Assembly (NCBI GenBank): GCA_001464355.1
Contig: LNEU01000026.1
Span: 434,001-498,000 of the forward strand
Direction: 5' to 3'
DNA from: Burkholderiales bacterium Ga0077544
GTDB lineage: Bacteria > Pseudomonadota > Gammaproteobacteria > Burkholderiales > Burkholderiaceae_D
DNA length: 64,000 nt
Shown here: positions 39,285 through 49,431 of the stretch, piece by piece
How positions within the stretch are numbered: position 1 is the first letter of the stretch
How the letters are laid out: each line of letters starts with the position of its first letter
Made by a program: the position numbers and the translations under genes
Notes under the pieces: generated by a model
Databases searched by the model: none
The model's input: the letters and a program-made list of their open reading frames with translations, nothing else
What the model was told of the DNA's origin: nothing

Positions 39285-40979
39285 TTAATGTTGCAGCGCA
39301 GCCACATCTGCCTTCAGTTTATCAATCAAGGCATCCGGCAATTCGGGATAACCGGTATAAAAACCTTGGATCAAAGAGCATCCTTGCGCCGCTAGAAATT
39401 CCATCTGTTGTTCGTTCTCAACGCCTTCAGCAACCGTCAGCAAACTCAAATGACTCGCAAGGCTGAGGATCACATTGCAGATGGCAGCATCCTTTACGGA
39501 CGACGGCAAATCCTTGATGAAGGTACGATCGATTTTGAGTGCGGCAATCGGAAAGCGCTTCAAATAAGTCAGCGACGAATACCCGGTACCAAAATCATCA
39601 ATCGCAATACGCACGCCGCGCGATGCAATTTTCGTCAACAACTGTTCCGCATGCTCAGGATCGGACATCAAGATGCCTTCAGTAATTTCCAGCAGCAGCT
39701 GACTTCCCTTCACTCCTGAGAGCTTGAGAGCGTCGTCCATCATCTTGAGGAACTGGTCATTGCGGAACTGGCGCGGACTGACATTGACCGACACATAGAG
39801 TTGACGACCGGCGATTTCTTCAAACCGTTTTAATTGCACGCAAGCCGATTTCAGCGCCCACGCACCGAGCAAATTGATCAAGCCATTGTCTTCCGCCATC
39901 GGAATGAACTGGCTCGGCGGCACCAAGCCGATATCAGGCCGCATCCAGCGCATCAATGCTTCAAAACCGAGAATCTGTTTGCTACGCGCATCGACGATCG
40001 GTTGATAATGCAGCAAAAATTCACCGTTTCTGACCGCTTCAAACATCGCAGCCTCCATCGAGACATCATGCTCGATGTGATTAAAAGCGGCCTCGTTATA
40101 AATGATGCAGCGTGACTTGCCGGTTTCTTTTGCCCGATACATCGCAGTATCGGCGTGCGCCAGCAATTTGACTTCGCTATCGCCATGCACTGGATATACT
40201 GCAGCACCAATCGACGTGCTCACATACAAGGCATTGCCATTTATTTCAAATGGCAGTTGTATGGCTGAAATCATGCGACGCGCGACATTTTGAATTTCCA
40301 CTTCATCGACAGCACTTGGCAGTACGGCAACGAACTCATCGCCACCGACGCGCGCCAGGGTATCGACATCGCGTAGCGTTTCACGCAAACGTTTGGCTGC
40401 AATACGCAGCAGTGCATCGCCGACCGGATGACCCAAGGCATCGTTCACCTTCTTGAAACCATCAAGATCGAGTGCGATAACGGTAAATCCGATATTGGTT
40501 CGCCGCGATTGCGCAATCGTCATTCTCAAACGATCTGCCAGCAAGGTGCGGTTAGGTAGATTGGTCAACTCGTCATGGGTTGCCATGTGGCGCAGACGTT
40601 CTTCTGTGCGCTGCTGAATCGAAATGTCGCGCCCGACCACCACTATTTCCAGTTCGGTCGTATCTGTCGAGTATGCGACCATCTGCAGCTCGAACCACAA
40701 GAGTGCCGTTTGCGTCGACATCCGCACGCTGACGCGTGTCACTTCGAGGGATTGTACGGTTTGCCGTAACGCGGCTTCGATCGCGTGCCGATCTGCCAAG
40801 CGCACCATCTCTAGCAGGTTTCGGCCTACCAGCTTGACGTCGTGCCCAAGCGCATCCGCCGCGCGATTACTTGCGAACAAGATTTCGCCACGCGTATTCA
40901 AGCGCAGCACAATTTCGCCTGCAACCTCCATCAAGCTGGATAACTGATGGTTATGAATTTCGTTACGCTTTGGCAACAT
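39285..40979 (-). CDS. PAS-GGDEF-EAL cyclic-di-GMP turnover protein
   Basis: An N-terminal PAS-like region (VAGEIVLRLNTRGEILFASN) is followed by a GGDEF domain with an intact GGDEF at residues 212-216 (RVGGDEFVAVL) and an EAL domain with intact EAL at about 340-342 (FEALMRW). Later EAL residues include DDFGTGYSSLTYLKRFP and TVAEGVE. Both cyclase and phosphodiesterase activities are therefore possible. No transmembrane segment is seen. ATG 40979 is preferred to TTG 41015; neither has a strong ribosome-binding site. HDOD and MCP genes flank it. Confidence 0.92.
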   Translation of the reverse strand: MLPKRNEIHNHQLSSLMEVAGEIVLRLNTRGEILFASNRAADALGHDVKLVGRNLLEMVRLADRHAIEAALRQTVQSLEVTRVSVRMSTQTALLWFELQMVAYSTDTTELEIVVVGRDISIQQRTEERLRHMATHDELTNLPNRTLLADRLRMTIAQSRRTNIGFTVIALDLDGFKKVNDALGHPVGDALLRIAAKRLRETLRDVDTLARVGGDEFVAVLPSAVDEVEIQNVARRMISAIQLPFEINGNALYVSTSIGAAVYPVHGDSEVKLLAHADTAMYRAKETGKSRCIIYNEAAFNHIEHDVSMEAAMFEAVRNGEFLLHYQPIVDARSKQILGFEALMRWMRPDIGLVPPSQFIPMAEDNGLINLLGAWALKSACVQLKRFEEIAGRQLYVSVNVSPRQFRNDQFLKMMDDALKLSGVKGSQLLLEITEGILMSDPEHAEQLLTKIASRGVRIAIDDFGTGYSSLTYLKRFPIAALKIDRTFIKDLPSSVKDAAICNVILSLASHLSLLTVAEGVENEQQMEFLAAQGCSLIQGFYTGYPELPDALIDKLKADVAALQH

Positions 40980-41015
40980 ATTTAATACGGCTAGGGTTTG
41001 GCTGAGGCTAAGCAA

Positions 41016-41410
41016 ATGTCTTTGTGCTTTTCATTAATTTTTATGACAAAAATGCTTTAAGGCAACAAATTTGATAAATAAAAGTAATCGAATTGTAAAA
41101 TTACGTTACTTTTACCATCAAATCTTAATGCAGCGAAAAAGAAATGAATAGAAAAGATTGCATTAAAAAAAAATAAATTCACATTTGCACTATTTTCATG
41201 CGTAGCAAGATTAGCTGCATTAGAAATGGATGTTAAATAACAACGTTTCCAAGACGAAATTCTGAGCATCACCTGAAACGACTCACATTACGATCGATTC
41301 ACCTCCTTGAGCCTCAAGGCCATTCACCCATCGTTCTCACTTTCATGCGCACGATTCAGCTTACATAGCATCGGATCCAGTGCTTTCATTACCGCCCGAA
41401 ATTACATGTA
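41016..41410. other. AT-rich intergenic region upstream of the GGDEF/EAL gene
   Basis: No gene is supported. The first half is unusually AT-rich (about 41040-41180). It holds AAAGTAA/TTACTTT arms near 41085-41115 and a perfect odd palindrome CCTTGAGCCTCAAGG at 41305-41319. These are plausible regulator sites but match no pattern I can name. Confidence 0.4.
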
Positions 41411-41442
41411 AAAAAAAGCCCACGATATTCATGGGCTTTTTT
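41411..41442 (-). terminator. Rho-independent terminator after the MCP gene
   Basis: AAAAAAGCCCA pairs with TGGGCTTTTTT around a 9-nt loop. It lies 26 bp after the chemoreceptor stop on the minus strand and would also work in the other direction. Confidence 0.88.
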
Positions 41443-41467
41443 ATAGAAGTCAGCAATATCAACGGAC

Positions 41468-43165
41468 TTAAAACTCTTCCCAGTCATCCGACGCAGCTGC
41501 CCGCGGTTCGCTGCTTATTTTTTTGGGAGCTTGCGCCACAGCAACTTGTCGCGTCACTGTCGCTTTTGCTGCCACAGGGGCGCTCGCCAATTTCGGCGCA
41601 GCAGAAACACTGCCCCTCATTCCATCAAGCTTAAAGACGCTGACAGCTTGCGCGAGACGACCGGCTTGTTCATTCAAGGATTCAGCTGCCGCTGCAGCCT
41701 CCTCGACCAAAGCCGCATTTTGCTGAGTTACCTGATCCATTTGCGAAATAGCCTGATTTACCTGCTCGATGCCCGCACTTTGCTCTTGGCTCGCGGCCAT
41801 GATTTCAGACATGATATCGGTGACGTGCCTGACACTATCCACCACTTCAACCATGGTGGTGCCGGCTTCGGCAACGAGGCGACTACCCGCATCAGCCTTG
41901 TTAACCGATTCATCGATCAAGGACTTGATTTCCTTGGCCGCCGCGGCTGAACGCTGTGCCAGGCTGCGGACTTCAGATGCGACCACGGCAAATCCGCGAC
42001 CCTGTTCGCCAGCGCGCGCCGCTTCAACCGCAGCATTCAAAGCAAGAATATTGGTTTGGAAGGCAATGCCATCGATCACGCCAATGATGTCGACAATCTT
42101 TTTGGAAGATGCGTTGATGCCATCCATCGTATCGACCACTTGCGATACCACTGCACCACCTTTTACAGCGACGCTGGAAGCCGTTATCGCCAGTTGATTC
42201 GCCTGACGTGCATTGTCGACGTTTTGCTTGACGGTAGATGTCAACTCCTCCATCGAGGATGCTGTTTCTTCCAGCGAACTGGCTTGCTCTTCAGTACGCG
42301 AAGACAGATCCAGATTACCGGATGCAATTTGATTTGCTGCAGTCGCAATCGTGTCAATACCGGTACGCACCTGGCTAACGCTATTAACCAAGCTATCGTT
42401 CATGTCTTTCAGTGCCTGCAGCAACTGACCGGTTTCATCGGTGGATTCCACCACAATCTGACTGCGCAGATCGCCGGAAGAAACAATGCGCGCCACATCA
42501 ACGGCATAGCCTAAAGGTTTGGTAATACTGCGTGTCAGGAAGAATGCCAGCAGCACCCCCAATGCCACCGCAACAACGCCGAGCATGATCAGCAGATTGC
42601 GGCCGGCTTCATAAATTGCATCGACCTGTTTTTTTGAATTCTCAAAAATTTTCTCCTGGAAGGCGGCTACATCCCTGACGGATTGGATGTAGGTCTTGGC
42701 GGCAGGAGCCAGTTTTGTTTCAATCGCCGTTGTCAGTTCAGGGCCTGCGCCACTCTCTGCCTTGAGCTTGAAAGTCGCATCGCGAATCGCGCTATATGTT
42801 TTGCGCTGATCCGCGACAAGGGCGATCATTTTTTTACCGTCCTCACTACTTATCAACGGCTCCAGTTCTTTTTGGACTCTGCTGACATCCGCGCTCACTG
42901 CGGTCATTTCTCCCTGCAGCGCTTTTTCTTCTTCCGGGTTATCAGTTTTGATACGCGCGAAGGTACGTACCGTGTTAGTGGCGATGCCTTCCACCCATTG
43001 CTGCGAAAGCCGTTCTTTAATCGTCGCCTCTTCCATCACCGCAGTTGCGCTCGCCACATCCTGCAAGCGCGCAATACCCATCACCGTCATGAAGGCCATC
43101 AATAGCAATATCAGCGCGAAAGCCATACCCAGTCGCACGCCTATTTTCAAATTTTTAATTTTCAT
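41468..43165 (-). CDS. Methyl-accepting chemotaxis protein
   Basis: This is a membrane chemoreceptor. TM1 is [19 protein letters not shown], followed by a periplasmic four-helix-type sensor of about 150 residues. TM2 is [20 protein letters not shown], followed by HAMP and the signalling hairpin (tip region [20 protein letters not shown]). The C-terminus DDWEEF resembles the NWETF pentapeptide that tethers CheR/CheB. The ligand is unknown. ATG 43165 ([13 protein letters not shown], preceded by GAGAAAAAA) is preferred to ATG 43183. It is 565 residues. Confidence 0.93.
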   Translation of the reverse strand: MKIKNLKIGVRLGMAFALILLLMAFMTVMGIARLQDVASATAVMEEATIKERLSQQWVEGIATNTVRTFARIKTDNPEEEKALQGEMTAVSADVSRVQKELEPLISSEDGKKMIALVADQRKTYSAIRDATFKLKAESGAGPELTTAIETKLAPAAKTYIQSVRDVAAFQEKIFENSKKQVDAIYEAGRNLLIMLGVVAVALGVLLAFFLTRSITKPLGYAVDVARIVSSGDLRSQIVVESTDETGQLLQALKDMNDSLVNSVSQVRTGIDTIATAANQIASGNLDLSSRTEEQASSLEETASSMEELTSTVKQNVDNARQANQLAITASSVAVKGGAVVSQVVDTMDGINASSKKIVDIIGVIDGIAFQTNILALNAAVEAARAGEQGRGFAVVASEVRSLAQRSAAAAKEIKSLIDESVNKADAGSRLVAEAGTTMVEVVDSVRHVTDIMSEIMAASQEQSAGIEQVNQAISQMDQVTQQNAALVEEAAAAAESLNEQAGRLAQAVSVFKLDGMRGSVSAAPKLASAPVAAKATVTRQVAVAQAPKKISSEPRAAASDDWEEF

Positions 43166-43183
43166 TTTTTTCTCGCTATTCAT

Positions 43184-43507
43184 GCATTAAATACTGATGG
43201 AATGGGAAACACCACACGACTTCCGTCTGGCTCACCTTTACCGCCTGCTGCGCACTCAAGTGTGCCAAACAAGTGACGCACGGCGAACTCAAAAAACTGA
43301 AGAAGCACGCGGCTGGCATTGGCAACGGAATTGCAACTTGTCGCTCTATAACGACCGTCGTTGCAACAAACTTTAGTTGCTCGAAAGAAAATTAGACGAT
43401 GAATCGAAAATTAATTTGAGGCATATGCAACACGATCAGGTGCAAATCGCTTGAAAAGCCATCGACATAAATGCCGTAAGACGATGAAGTTATTTACACA
43501 AGTGCGC
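43184..43507. other. Intergenic region between ssb and the MCP gene
   Basis: No coding capacity is supported. An inverted repeat TTGCAAC (43331-43337)/GTTGCAA (43360-43366) is present. TAAAGGTG on the minus strand near 43240 recalls a sigma-28 -35 box, but the -10 match is poor. Confidence 0.35.
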
Positions 43508-43543
43508 AAAAAAAAGCCCGGTTCTTATTCAGCACCGGGCTTT
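43508..43543 (-). terminator. Rho-independent terminator after ssb
   Basis: AAAGCCCGGT pairs with ACCGGGCTTT around an 11-nt loop, with an A-run on the plus strand giving a T-run for ssb. Confidence 0.9.
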
Positions 43544-43569
43544 GCTTACAAATTGAGTTTAGGTAGATC

Positions 43570-44064
43570 CTAGAATGGAATGTCGTCATCCATATCATTG
43601 AAATTAGATGCGGCAGGTTTGGCCGCAGGACGCGCTGGACTACTGCTGCCACCACCAGAACTTTGACGCGGCGCCGGGGCGCTGCTGCCATAGTCGTCAT
43701 CCATGGATGCACTGCCACCGCCTGCACCTGGACGTCCGCCCAGCATCTGCATCGTATCCGCAATGATCTCGGTCGTGTAGCGCTCGACGCCGTCTTTATC
43801 CGTCCATTTGCGTGTTTGCAAACGACCTTCGATATACACCGACGAACCTTTTTTCAAATACTGACCGGCGATCTCTGCAAGTTTGCGATAGAAGGTGATC
43901 CGATGCCACTCGGTGATTTCTTTTTTGTCGCCACTATTCTTGTCTTTCCAGCTTTCCGTGGTGGCAACAGCCACGTTGGTCACAGCTTCGCCATTTGGCA
44001 TATAGCGTGTTTCAGGATCCCGACCCAAGTTGCCGACGATGATGACTTTATTAACTGATGCCAT
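43570..44064 (-). CDS. ssb: Single-stranded DNA-binding protein
   Basis: SSB coats single-stranded DNA in replication, recombination and repair. The OB fold begins [17 protein letters not shown] and includes [20 protein letters not shown] and [18 protein letters not shown] glycine/serine/proline-rich linker leads to the acidic tip MDDDIPF that recruits partner proteins. ATG 44064 follows GGAGAAAA; the frame to 44232 overlaps the MFS gene. The length is 164. Confidence 0.97.
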   Translation of the reverse strand: MASVNKVIIVGNLGRDPETRYMPNGEAVTNVAVATTESWKDKNSGDKKEITEWHRITFYRKLAEIAGQYLKKGSSVYIEGRLQTRKWTDKDGVERYTTEIIADTMQMLGGRPGAGGGSASMDDDYGSSAPAPRQSSGGGSSSPARPAAKPAASNFNDMDDDIPF

Positions 44065-44078
44065 TAAATTTTCTCCGA

Positions 44079-45308
44079 TTAAACTACGGCAGCCTGAACC
44101 TGACTGCGGCGCGGTACGTTTTTCATATTGGCAGCAATTATAAGCCACGCTACGGTTAACACTGCACCCAAAACAAAGACCGACGCACTGCCTGCATGCT
44201 GCGTCAACCAACCACCCAGCGCGCCACCACAAAACAAGCCCAGCGCTTGCAGAGTGTTATAGACACCCAAAGCAGCACCTTTGCTCGCTGGCGGCGCAAT
44301 GCGCGATACGAGGGAAGGTTGGCTGGCTTCCAGAATATTGAAGGCGATGAAAAATGCCAGCAATAACCCCACCAGCCACGCCCAATGCGTCTGAGTTTGC
44401 GACATTACCAACCACATGCCGATCTGGACCAGCAATAATAGGGCAATCGCACCGACAAAAACCTGTTTCGATTTTCCACGTTTTTCACCAATGAAAATCG
44501 GCGGCAACATGAAAATAAAAGACGCAATCACAACAGGCAGATAAATTTTCCAATGCTCGGTCAGTGGCAAGTTGCCAAATCGAATCAATGCCGATGGCAT
44601 CACGACAAACATTGCCATTTGCGTCAAATGCAATGCAAACACGCCATAGTTAAGTCGCATCAATTCGCCATTGGCCAACACTTCGCGTATCGACACACAC
44701 CCCGGCGGCAAGGCTGGCGCGGCAGGGACTATGTAAATAACAACCAGAATCGCCAGCACAGACAGGATGCCGGTCAACGCAAAAATACCGTCCATGCCGA
44801 TCGCCTGATACAACAGAGGAGAAATCACCAGCGATGCGGCAAATGTCAGGCCGATGGAAGCCCCGACCATTGCCATCGCTTTGGTGCGGTGCTCTTCTCT
44901 GGTTGAATCGGCAATGAAAGCTGTCACTGCCGCAGAAATAGCGCCCGCGCCCTGCACGGCACGGCCGATGATGACCCACACGATCGTGTCCGCAGCAGCG
45001 GCAATAAATGAGCCCAGCGCAAACAGGATCAAGCCAATGACGATGATGCGCTTGCGCCCATATTTATCCGAAGCAATACCGAACGGAATTTGTCCGAACG
45101 ATTGCGTCAAGCCGTAGATACCCAAAGCAAGTCCGACCAGCGTCGCACTCTCGCCGCCAGGCAAGCCTTTTGCGTGGACAGAAAATACCGGCAGGATCAG
45201 GAAAAGACCCAGCATCCGCAACGCAAAAATCGACGCTAGCGAAGTACTGGCGCGGATTTCATCACGGCTCATGCCGCTACTGACGTCGTTTGAAGAGTTG
45301 GATGACAT
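44079..45308 (-). CDS. MFS transporter (YajR-like core)
   Basis: This is a 12-helix major facilitator inner-membrane protein of 409 residues. The family motif A appears as [20 protein letters not shown] after TM2. Other segments include [19 protein letters not shown] and [20 protein letters not shown]. It resembles YajR-type drug/proton antiporters but lacks their C-terminal YAM domain. The substrate is unknown. ATG 45308 is chosen over a TTG at 45341. It lies between ssb and the divergent uvrA, 14 bp before ssb. Confidence 0.88.
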   Translation of the reverse strand: MSSNSSNDVSSGMSRDEIRASTSLASIFALRMLGLFLILPVFSVHAKGLPGGESATLVGLALGIYGLTQSFGQIPFGIASDKYGRKRIIVIGLILFALGSFIAAAADTIVWVIIGRAVQGAGAISAAVTAFIADSTREEHRTKAMAMVGASIGLTFAASLVISPLLYQAIGMDGIFALTGILSVLAILVVIYIVPAAPALPPGCVSIREVLANGELMRLNYGVFALHLTQMAMFVVMPSALIRFGNLPLTEHWKIYLPVVIASFIFMLPPIFIGEKRGKSKQVFVGAIALLLLVQIGMWLVMSQTQTHWAWLVGLLLAFFIAFNILEASQPSLVSRIAPPASKGAALGVYNTLQALGLFCGGALGGWLTQHAGSASVFVLGAVLTVAWLIIAANMKNVPRRSQVQAAVV

Positions 45309-45334
45309 GGCAAACAGGAAATAAGCAGAGAAGA

Positions 45335-45350
45335 ACCGCAAAAGCGGTTT
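45335..45350. repeat. Small hairpin between the MFS gene and uvrA
   Basis: AACCGC (45335-45340) and GCGGTT (45345-45350) are separated by AAAA. The hairpin sits against the candidate uvrA -35 box. It may be an operator or a weak transcript hairpin. Confidence 0.35.
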
Positions 45351-45378
45351 TACGACCAGCTTTAAAACCCGCTATAGT
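45350..45378 (+). promoter_or_regulatory. Candidate uvrA promoter
   Basis: TTACGA (45350-45355), 17 bases, then TATAGT (45373-45378). No CTGT-N8-ACAG LexA box is visible anywhere between 45309 and 45457. Confidence 0.4.
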
Positions 45379-45457
45379 AGCAGGTTGACCCGTTTTAACC
45401 CGTCGCGCGACTTCAAAAAGGACGCCCGGCATCGGAAAAGCCTAGCTGAAAGAGTGA

Positions 45458-48322
45458 ATGGACGAAATTCGTATCCGAGGTGCTCGCACGCACAACCTCA
45501 AAAACATCAATCTGGATTTGCCACGCAATAAGTTGATCGTGATTACCGGCTTGTCCGGCTCCGGCAAATCCTCGCTTGCTTTCGATACGCTATACGCAGA
45601 AGGACAGCGCCGCTATGTCGAGTCGCTGTCTTCATATGCGCGGCAGTTTTTGCAATTGATGGAAAAACCCGATGTCGATTTGATCGAAGGCTTGTCGCCG
45701 GCAATCTCCATCGAGCAAAAAGCCACTTCGCATAATCCACGCTCCACAGTCGGCACCGTTACCGAGATTCACGATTATCTGCGCCTGCTGTACGCCCGCG
45801 TCGGCACACCGTATTGCCCTGACCATCCGGAAAAACCGCTGGCGGCGCAATCCGTATCGCAAATGGTCGATGCCGTGCTCGCGATGCCGGAAGACACCAA
45901 GCTGATGATCATGGCGCCGGTCATTGCCAATCGCAAAGGTGAACACGTTGATCTGTTCGAGCAAATGCAGGCGCAAGGTTTTGTGCGCTTTCGCGTGCAG
46001 AGCGGCACTGGCGATGCAAAAATTTATGACGTCGATGATCTGCCGAAATTGAAAAAAGCAGAGAAGCACACGATTGATGTCGTCATCGATCGCATCAAGG
46101 TCAAGGCTGATATCAAGCAGCGTCTGGCAGAAAGCTTCGAGACCGCATTGCGTCTGGCTGAGGGGCGCGCATTGGTACTGGAAATGGATACAAGCGTCGA
46201 ACATTTGTATTCGAATAAATTCGCCTGCCCGGTTTGTGGCTACTCGCTGCAAGAACTCGAACCACGTTTGTTCTCGTTCAACAATCCTATGGGCGCGTGT
46301 CCGGAATGCGATGGCTTGGGTCATATCGAATTCTTCGATCCAAAACGCATCGTCGCCTTCCCTAACTTGTCGCTCGCCAGCGGCGCGGTCAAAGGCTGGG
46401 ACAGACGCAATCAGTTTTACTTCCAGATGCTGTCGAATCTGGCAGACTTCTACGGCTTTGATCTCGACGTACCGTTTGAAAAACTGCCGGAAGCCGCGCA
46501 GCAAGCGGTACTGTTCGGCTCAGGCAAACAAAAAATACCATTCACTTACGTCAATGAAAAAGGTCGCACCGTCATACGCGAACATGAATTTGAAGGTGTC
46601 GTGAATAATTTGCAACGCCGTTATCGCGAAACCGATTCGATGGCAGTAAAGGAAGAGCTCGCCAAGTTCATCAATGAAAAAGGATGTCCGAGCTGCGATG
46701 GTGCGCGCTTGCGCGTTGAAGCACGCAATGTGCTGGTTGGCAACGGCGCGCAAAAACGTGCCATCTATGAAGTTGCGGCGACACCTCTGCGTCAGACACT
46801 GGAGTTTTTTGAAACACTGACTTTGATCGGCGCCAAGAAAGAAATCGCCGACCGCATCGTCAAGGAAATCGTTTCGCGCCTTAAGTTCTTGAACAACGTC
46901 GGCCTCGATTATCTGTCGCTGGACCGCAGCGCAGACACCTTGTCAGGCGGTGAAGCACAACGCATACGCCTTGCATCGCAAATCGGTTCCGGCCTGACCG
47001 GCGTCATGTATGTATTGGATGAACCGTCTATCGGCTTGCATCAACGTGACAACGATCGATTGATAGAAACACTCAAGCATTTGCGCGACATCGGCAACAG
47101 CGTGTTGGTCGTCGAGCATGATGAAGATGCGATACGCTGCGCCGATTACGTGGTCGATATGGGCATAGGCGCGGGCGTGCACGGCGGTGAAGTGATCGCC
47201 GAAGGTACGTTGAAAGATATCCTCAAAAGCAAAACCTCGCTGACGGCACAATATCTGAACGGCACACTCGGCATCGCCGTGCCGAAAAAGCGCACCTCAT
47301 TCAATGCCAAGAAGCAGTTTGTGATCACAGGCGCGAGTGGCAACAACCTGAAGAACGTCACTCTGGAATTGCCGGTCGGTTTGCTGACCTGCGTTACTGG
47401 CGTATCGGGCTCGGGCAAATCAACGCTGGTCAACGACACGTTGTATCACGCCGCATCGCGCCATTTGTACGGTTCGCAAGCGGAACCGGCGGTGCACGAA
47501 TCGATCAGCGGCTTCGAGCATTTCGACAAAGTGATCTCCGTCGATCAGGCACCTATCGGTCGTACGCCACGCTCGAACCCGGCAACCTACACCGGCTTGT
47601 TTACACCAATACGTGATTTGTTTGCGACTGTTCCGACCTCGAAAGAACGTGGCTATTCAGCCGGACGTTTCTCCTTCAACGTCAAAGGCGGTCGTTGCGA
47701 AGCGTGTCAGGGAGATGGCGTGATCAAGGTTGAGATGCATTTTCTGCCGGACGTCTATGTGCCCTGCGATGTCTGCCACGGCAATCGCTACAACCGCGAA
47801 ACGCTGGAGATTCAATACAAGGGCAAGAGCATTACCGAAGTATTGAGCATGACGGTAGAAGAGGCGCATGTGTTCTTTAAACCGGTGCCTGTGATTGCGC
47901 GCAAATTGCAAACCTTGCTGGATGTCGGTCTCGGCTACATCCGTCTCGGGCAAAGTGCAACGACCTTGTCCGGCGGCGAAGCGCAACGCGTCAAGCTGTC
48001 GCTGGAATTATCAAAACGCGATACCGGCCGCACGCTCTATATTCTGGACGAGCCAACCACAGGCTTGCACTTTCACGATATCGACTTGCTGTTGAAAGTG
48101 ATACATCGCTTGCGCGACCAGGGCAATACGGTCGTCATCATCGAACACAATCTGGACGTGATCAAGACAGCCGACTGGCTGATCGACATGGGACCGGAAG
48201 GTGGCGCTGGTGGTGGACAGGTAATCGGTACCGGCACGCCAGAAGATCTGGCGAAGAACCCTGCCAGCTTTACGGGCAAGTATCTGGCACCCTTACTGAA
48301 GCAGAAAAAATCAGCCGCATAA
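45458..48322 (+). CDS. uvrA: Excinuclease ABC subunit A
   Basis: UvrA recognises DNA lesions with UvrB in nucleotide excision repair. Two ABC ATPase modules are present: Walker [15 protein letters not shown] and [14 protein letters not shown], signatures [13 protein letters not shown] and [13 protein letters not shown]. Zinc motifs are CPVC...CPEC near residues 255-285 and CEAC...CDVC near 745-775. The full length is 954, slightly above the usual 940. The start follows GAAAGAG. It is divergent from the MFS-ssb genes, as is common for uvrA and ssb. Confidence 0.97.
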   Translation: MDEIRIRGARTHNLKNINLDLPRNKLIVITGLSGSGKSSLAFDTLYAEGQRRYVESLSSYARQFLQLMEKPDVDLIEGLSPAISIEQKATSHNPRSTVGTVTEIHDYLRLLYARVGTPYCPDHPEKPLAAQSVSQMVDAVLAMPEDTKLMIMAPVIANRKGEHVDLFEQMQAQGFVRFRVQSGTGDAKIYDVDDLPKLKKAEKHTIDVVIDRIKVKADIKQRLAESFETALRLAEGRALVLEMDTSVEHLYSNKFACPVCGYSLQELEPRLFSFNNPMGACPECDGLGHIEFFDPKRIVAFPNLSLASGAVKGWDRRNQFYFQMLSNLADFYGFDLDVPFEKLPEAAQQAVLFGSGKQKIPFTYVNEKGRTVIREHEFEGVVNNLQRRYRETDSMAVKEELAKFINEKGCPSCDGARLRVEARNVLVGNGAQKRAIYEVAATPLRQTLEFFETLTLIGAKKEIADRIVKEIVSRLKFLNNVGLDYLSLDRSADTLSGGEAQRIRLASQIGSGLTGVMYVLDEPSIGLHQRDNDRLIETLKHLRDIGNSVLVVEHDEDAIRCADYVVDMGIGAGVHGGEVIAEGTLKDILKSKTSLTAQYLNGTLGIAVPKKRTSFNAKKQFVITGASGNNLKNVTLELPVGLLTCVTGVSGSGKSTLVNDTLYHAASRHLYGSQAEPAVHESISGFEHFDKVISVDQAPIGRTPRSNPATYTGLFTPIRDLFATVPTSKERGYSAGRFSFNVKGGRCEACQGDGVIKVEMHFLPDVYVPCDVCHGNRYNRETLEIQYKGKSITEVLSMTVEEAHVFFKPVPVIARKLQTLLDVGLGYIRLGQSATTLSGGEAQRVKLSLELSKRDTGRTLYILDEPTTGLHFHDIDLLLKVIHRLRDQGNTVVIIEHNLDVIKTADWLIDMGPEGGAGGGQVIGTGTPEDLAKNPASFTGKYLAPLLKQKKSAA

Positions 48323-48342
48323 ATATCAGCTGAACATCAATA

Positions 48343-48374
48343 AAAAAAGGGCGAACTTCGGTTCGCCCTTTTTC
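48343..48374. terminator. Bidirectional terminator between uvrA and the AEC gene
   Basis: AAAAAAGGGCGAAC pairs with GTTCGCCCTTTTT around a TTCG tetraloop. A-run and T-run flank it, so it can end both converging genes. Confidence 0.92.
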
Positions 48375-48389
48375 TTTTTCTGTGCAGAT

Positions 48390-49307
48390 TTATTTGGGAA
48401 GGCCCATCCATAAACCAACAGGTACGAATAGCAGCGCAGCCAGATTACCCAGCAAGACTATCGATGCGACTTTGTCCGGTTCCTGCTTGTATTGTTCGGC
48501 CACCATGAAACAGAACACTGCCGGCGGCAACGATGCAAACAGGAACATTTGTCCGCGCTGCTCTGCCGTCAAACTGATGAACTGATCCAGCAACATGGCG
48601 ACTGCCAGACCAGCGATGGGACAAACGATGGCGCCCATCAAACCGATATTCCAGCTTTTTAAACTGACATCAATCATACGCACACCGAGTGCAAACAACA
48701 TCAATGGGATGCAGGCATCGCCCAGCATTTTCATCGCGATGAACAAAGGTGGTGGCAAAGGCACGTGGATAATCGCGAATGTCATGCCGACAATCATTGC
48801 GATCATCATGGGATTCGCGAGGAATTTCCAAGGCGATGTGCGCACACCGTTTTTATCGCGACCGCTTTCGATAATCTTGATGCCGACTGAAAAATAAACC
48901 AGATTACAAGCCATGAACAAGGCCACTGCGGAACCCAGGCTGGATGTACCGAACGCGAGTATCGCCAAAGGCAAACCCATATTGCCGCAATTGTTGTACA
49001 TCATGGGCGGAACAAAACTGCGCACGTCGTAACCAAGCCAGCGCGCAATCGGCCACGCCAGCAAACCCGAACCGAGCGAGATCAAGGCACCGGCAAGGAT
49101 CAGCATGCCGTTGTGCGCCAGATCGAAATCCTTGGCCGCCAACGCAGTGAATACCAATAGAGGACACAACACATCCATGCTGACGCGATTGACGGCAGTC
49201 ATATCCGAGCGCACCGACTCGCCGCGCAAGCGCGCGTAACCATAGCCCAGCGCGATGATGATGAAGACCGGCAAAATAATGCCGAGTATGCGTTCAAATA
49301 TTTCCAT
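48390..49307 (-). CDS. AEC family transporter
   Basis: This 305-residue membrane protein has the auxin-efflux-carrier pattern with about ten hydrophobic helices. It starts ILGIILPVFIIIALGYGYA and shows PPMMYNNCGNMGLPLAILAF, the helix-breaking NCGNMGLP typical of the family, and later SLPPAVFCFMVAEQY. The substrate is unknown; bacterial members move malonate, malate or amino acids. It is a single-gene unit on the minus strand. Confidence 0.88.
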   Translation of the reverse strand: MEIFERILGIILPVFIIIALGYGYARLRGESVRSDMTAVNRVSMDVLCPLLVFTALAAKDFDLAHNGMLILAGALISLGSGLLAWPIARWLGYDVRSFVPPMMYNNCGNMGLPLAILAFGTSSLGSAVALFMACNLVYFSVGIKIIESGRDKNGVRTSPWKFLANPMMIAMIVGMTFAIIHVPLPPPLFIAMKMLGDACIPLMLFALGVRMIDVSLKSWNIGLMGAIVCPIAGLAVAMLLDQFISLTAEQRGQMFLFASLPPAVFCFMVAEQYKQEPDKVASIVLLGNLAALLFVPVGLWMGLPK

Positions 49308-49334
49308 TTATCCAACCATGTTGACCGCAATGAA

Positions 49335-49366
49335 AAATGCCGAACAGGAGTGCTCCCATTCGGCAT
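49335..49366 (-). terminator. Terminator after the GT39-type gene
   Basis: ATGCCGAA and TTCGGCAT form a perfect 8-bp outer stem, with an inner GGAG/CTCC stem separated by symmetric CA bulges. On the minus strand the arm is followed by TTTTTCATT. Confidence 0.75.
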
Positions 49367-49431
49367 AGCTATCCTCGCACCACCTTACTACAACAAGCTT
49401 ATGCGCTGCTTACAGCATCTCGAAAATCAAA

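Noticed and set aside
43225-43250. Sigma-28-type promoter for the chemoreceptor
   Set aside because: TAAAGGTG resembles the -35, but no GCCGATAA-like -10 lies at the right distance.
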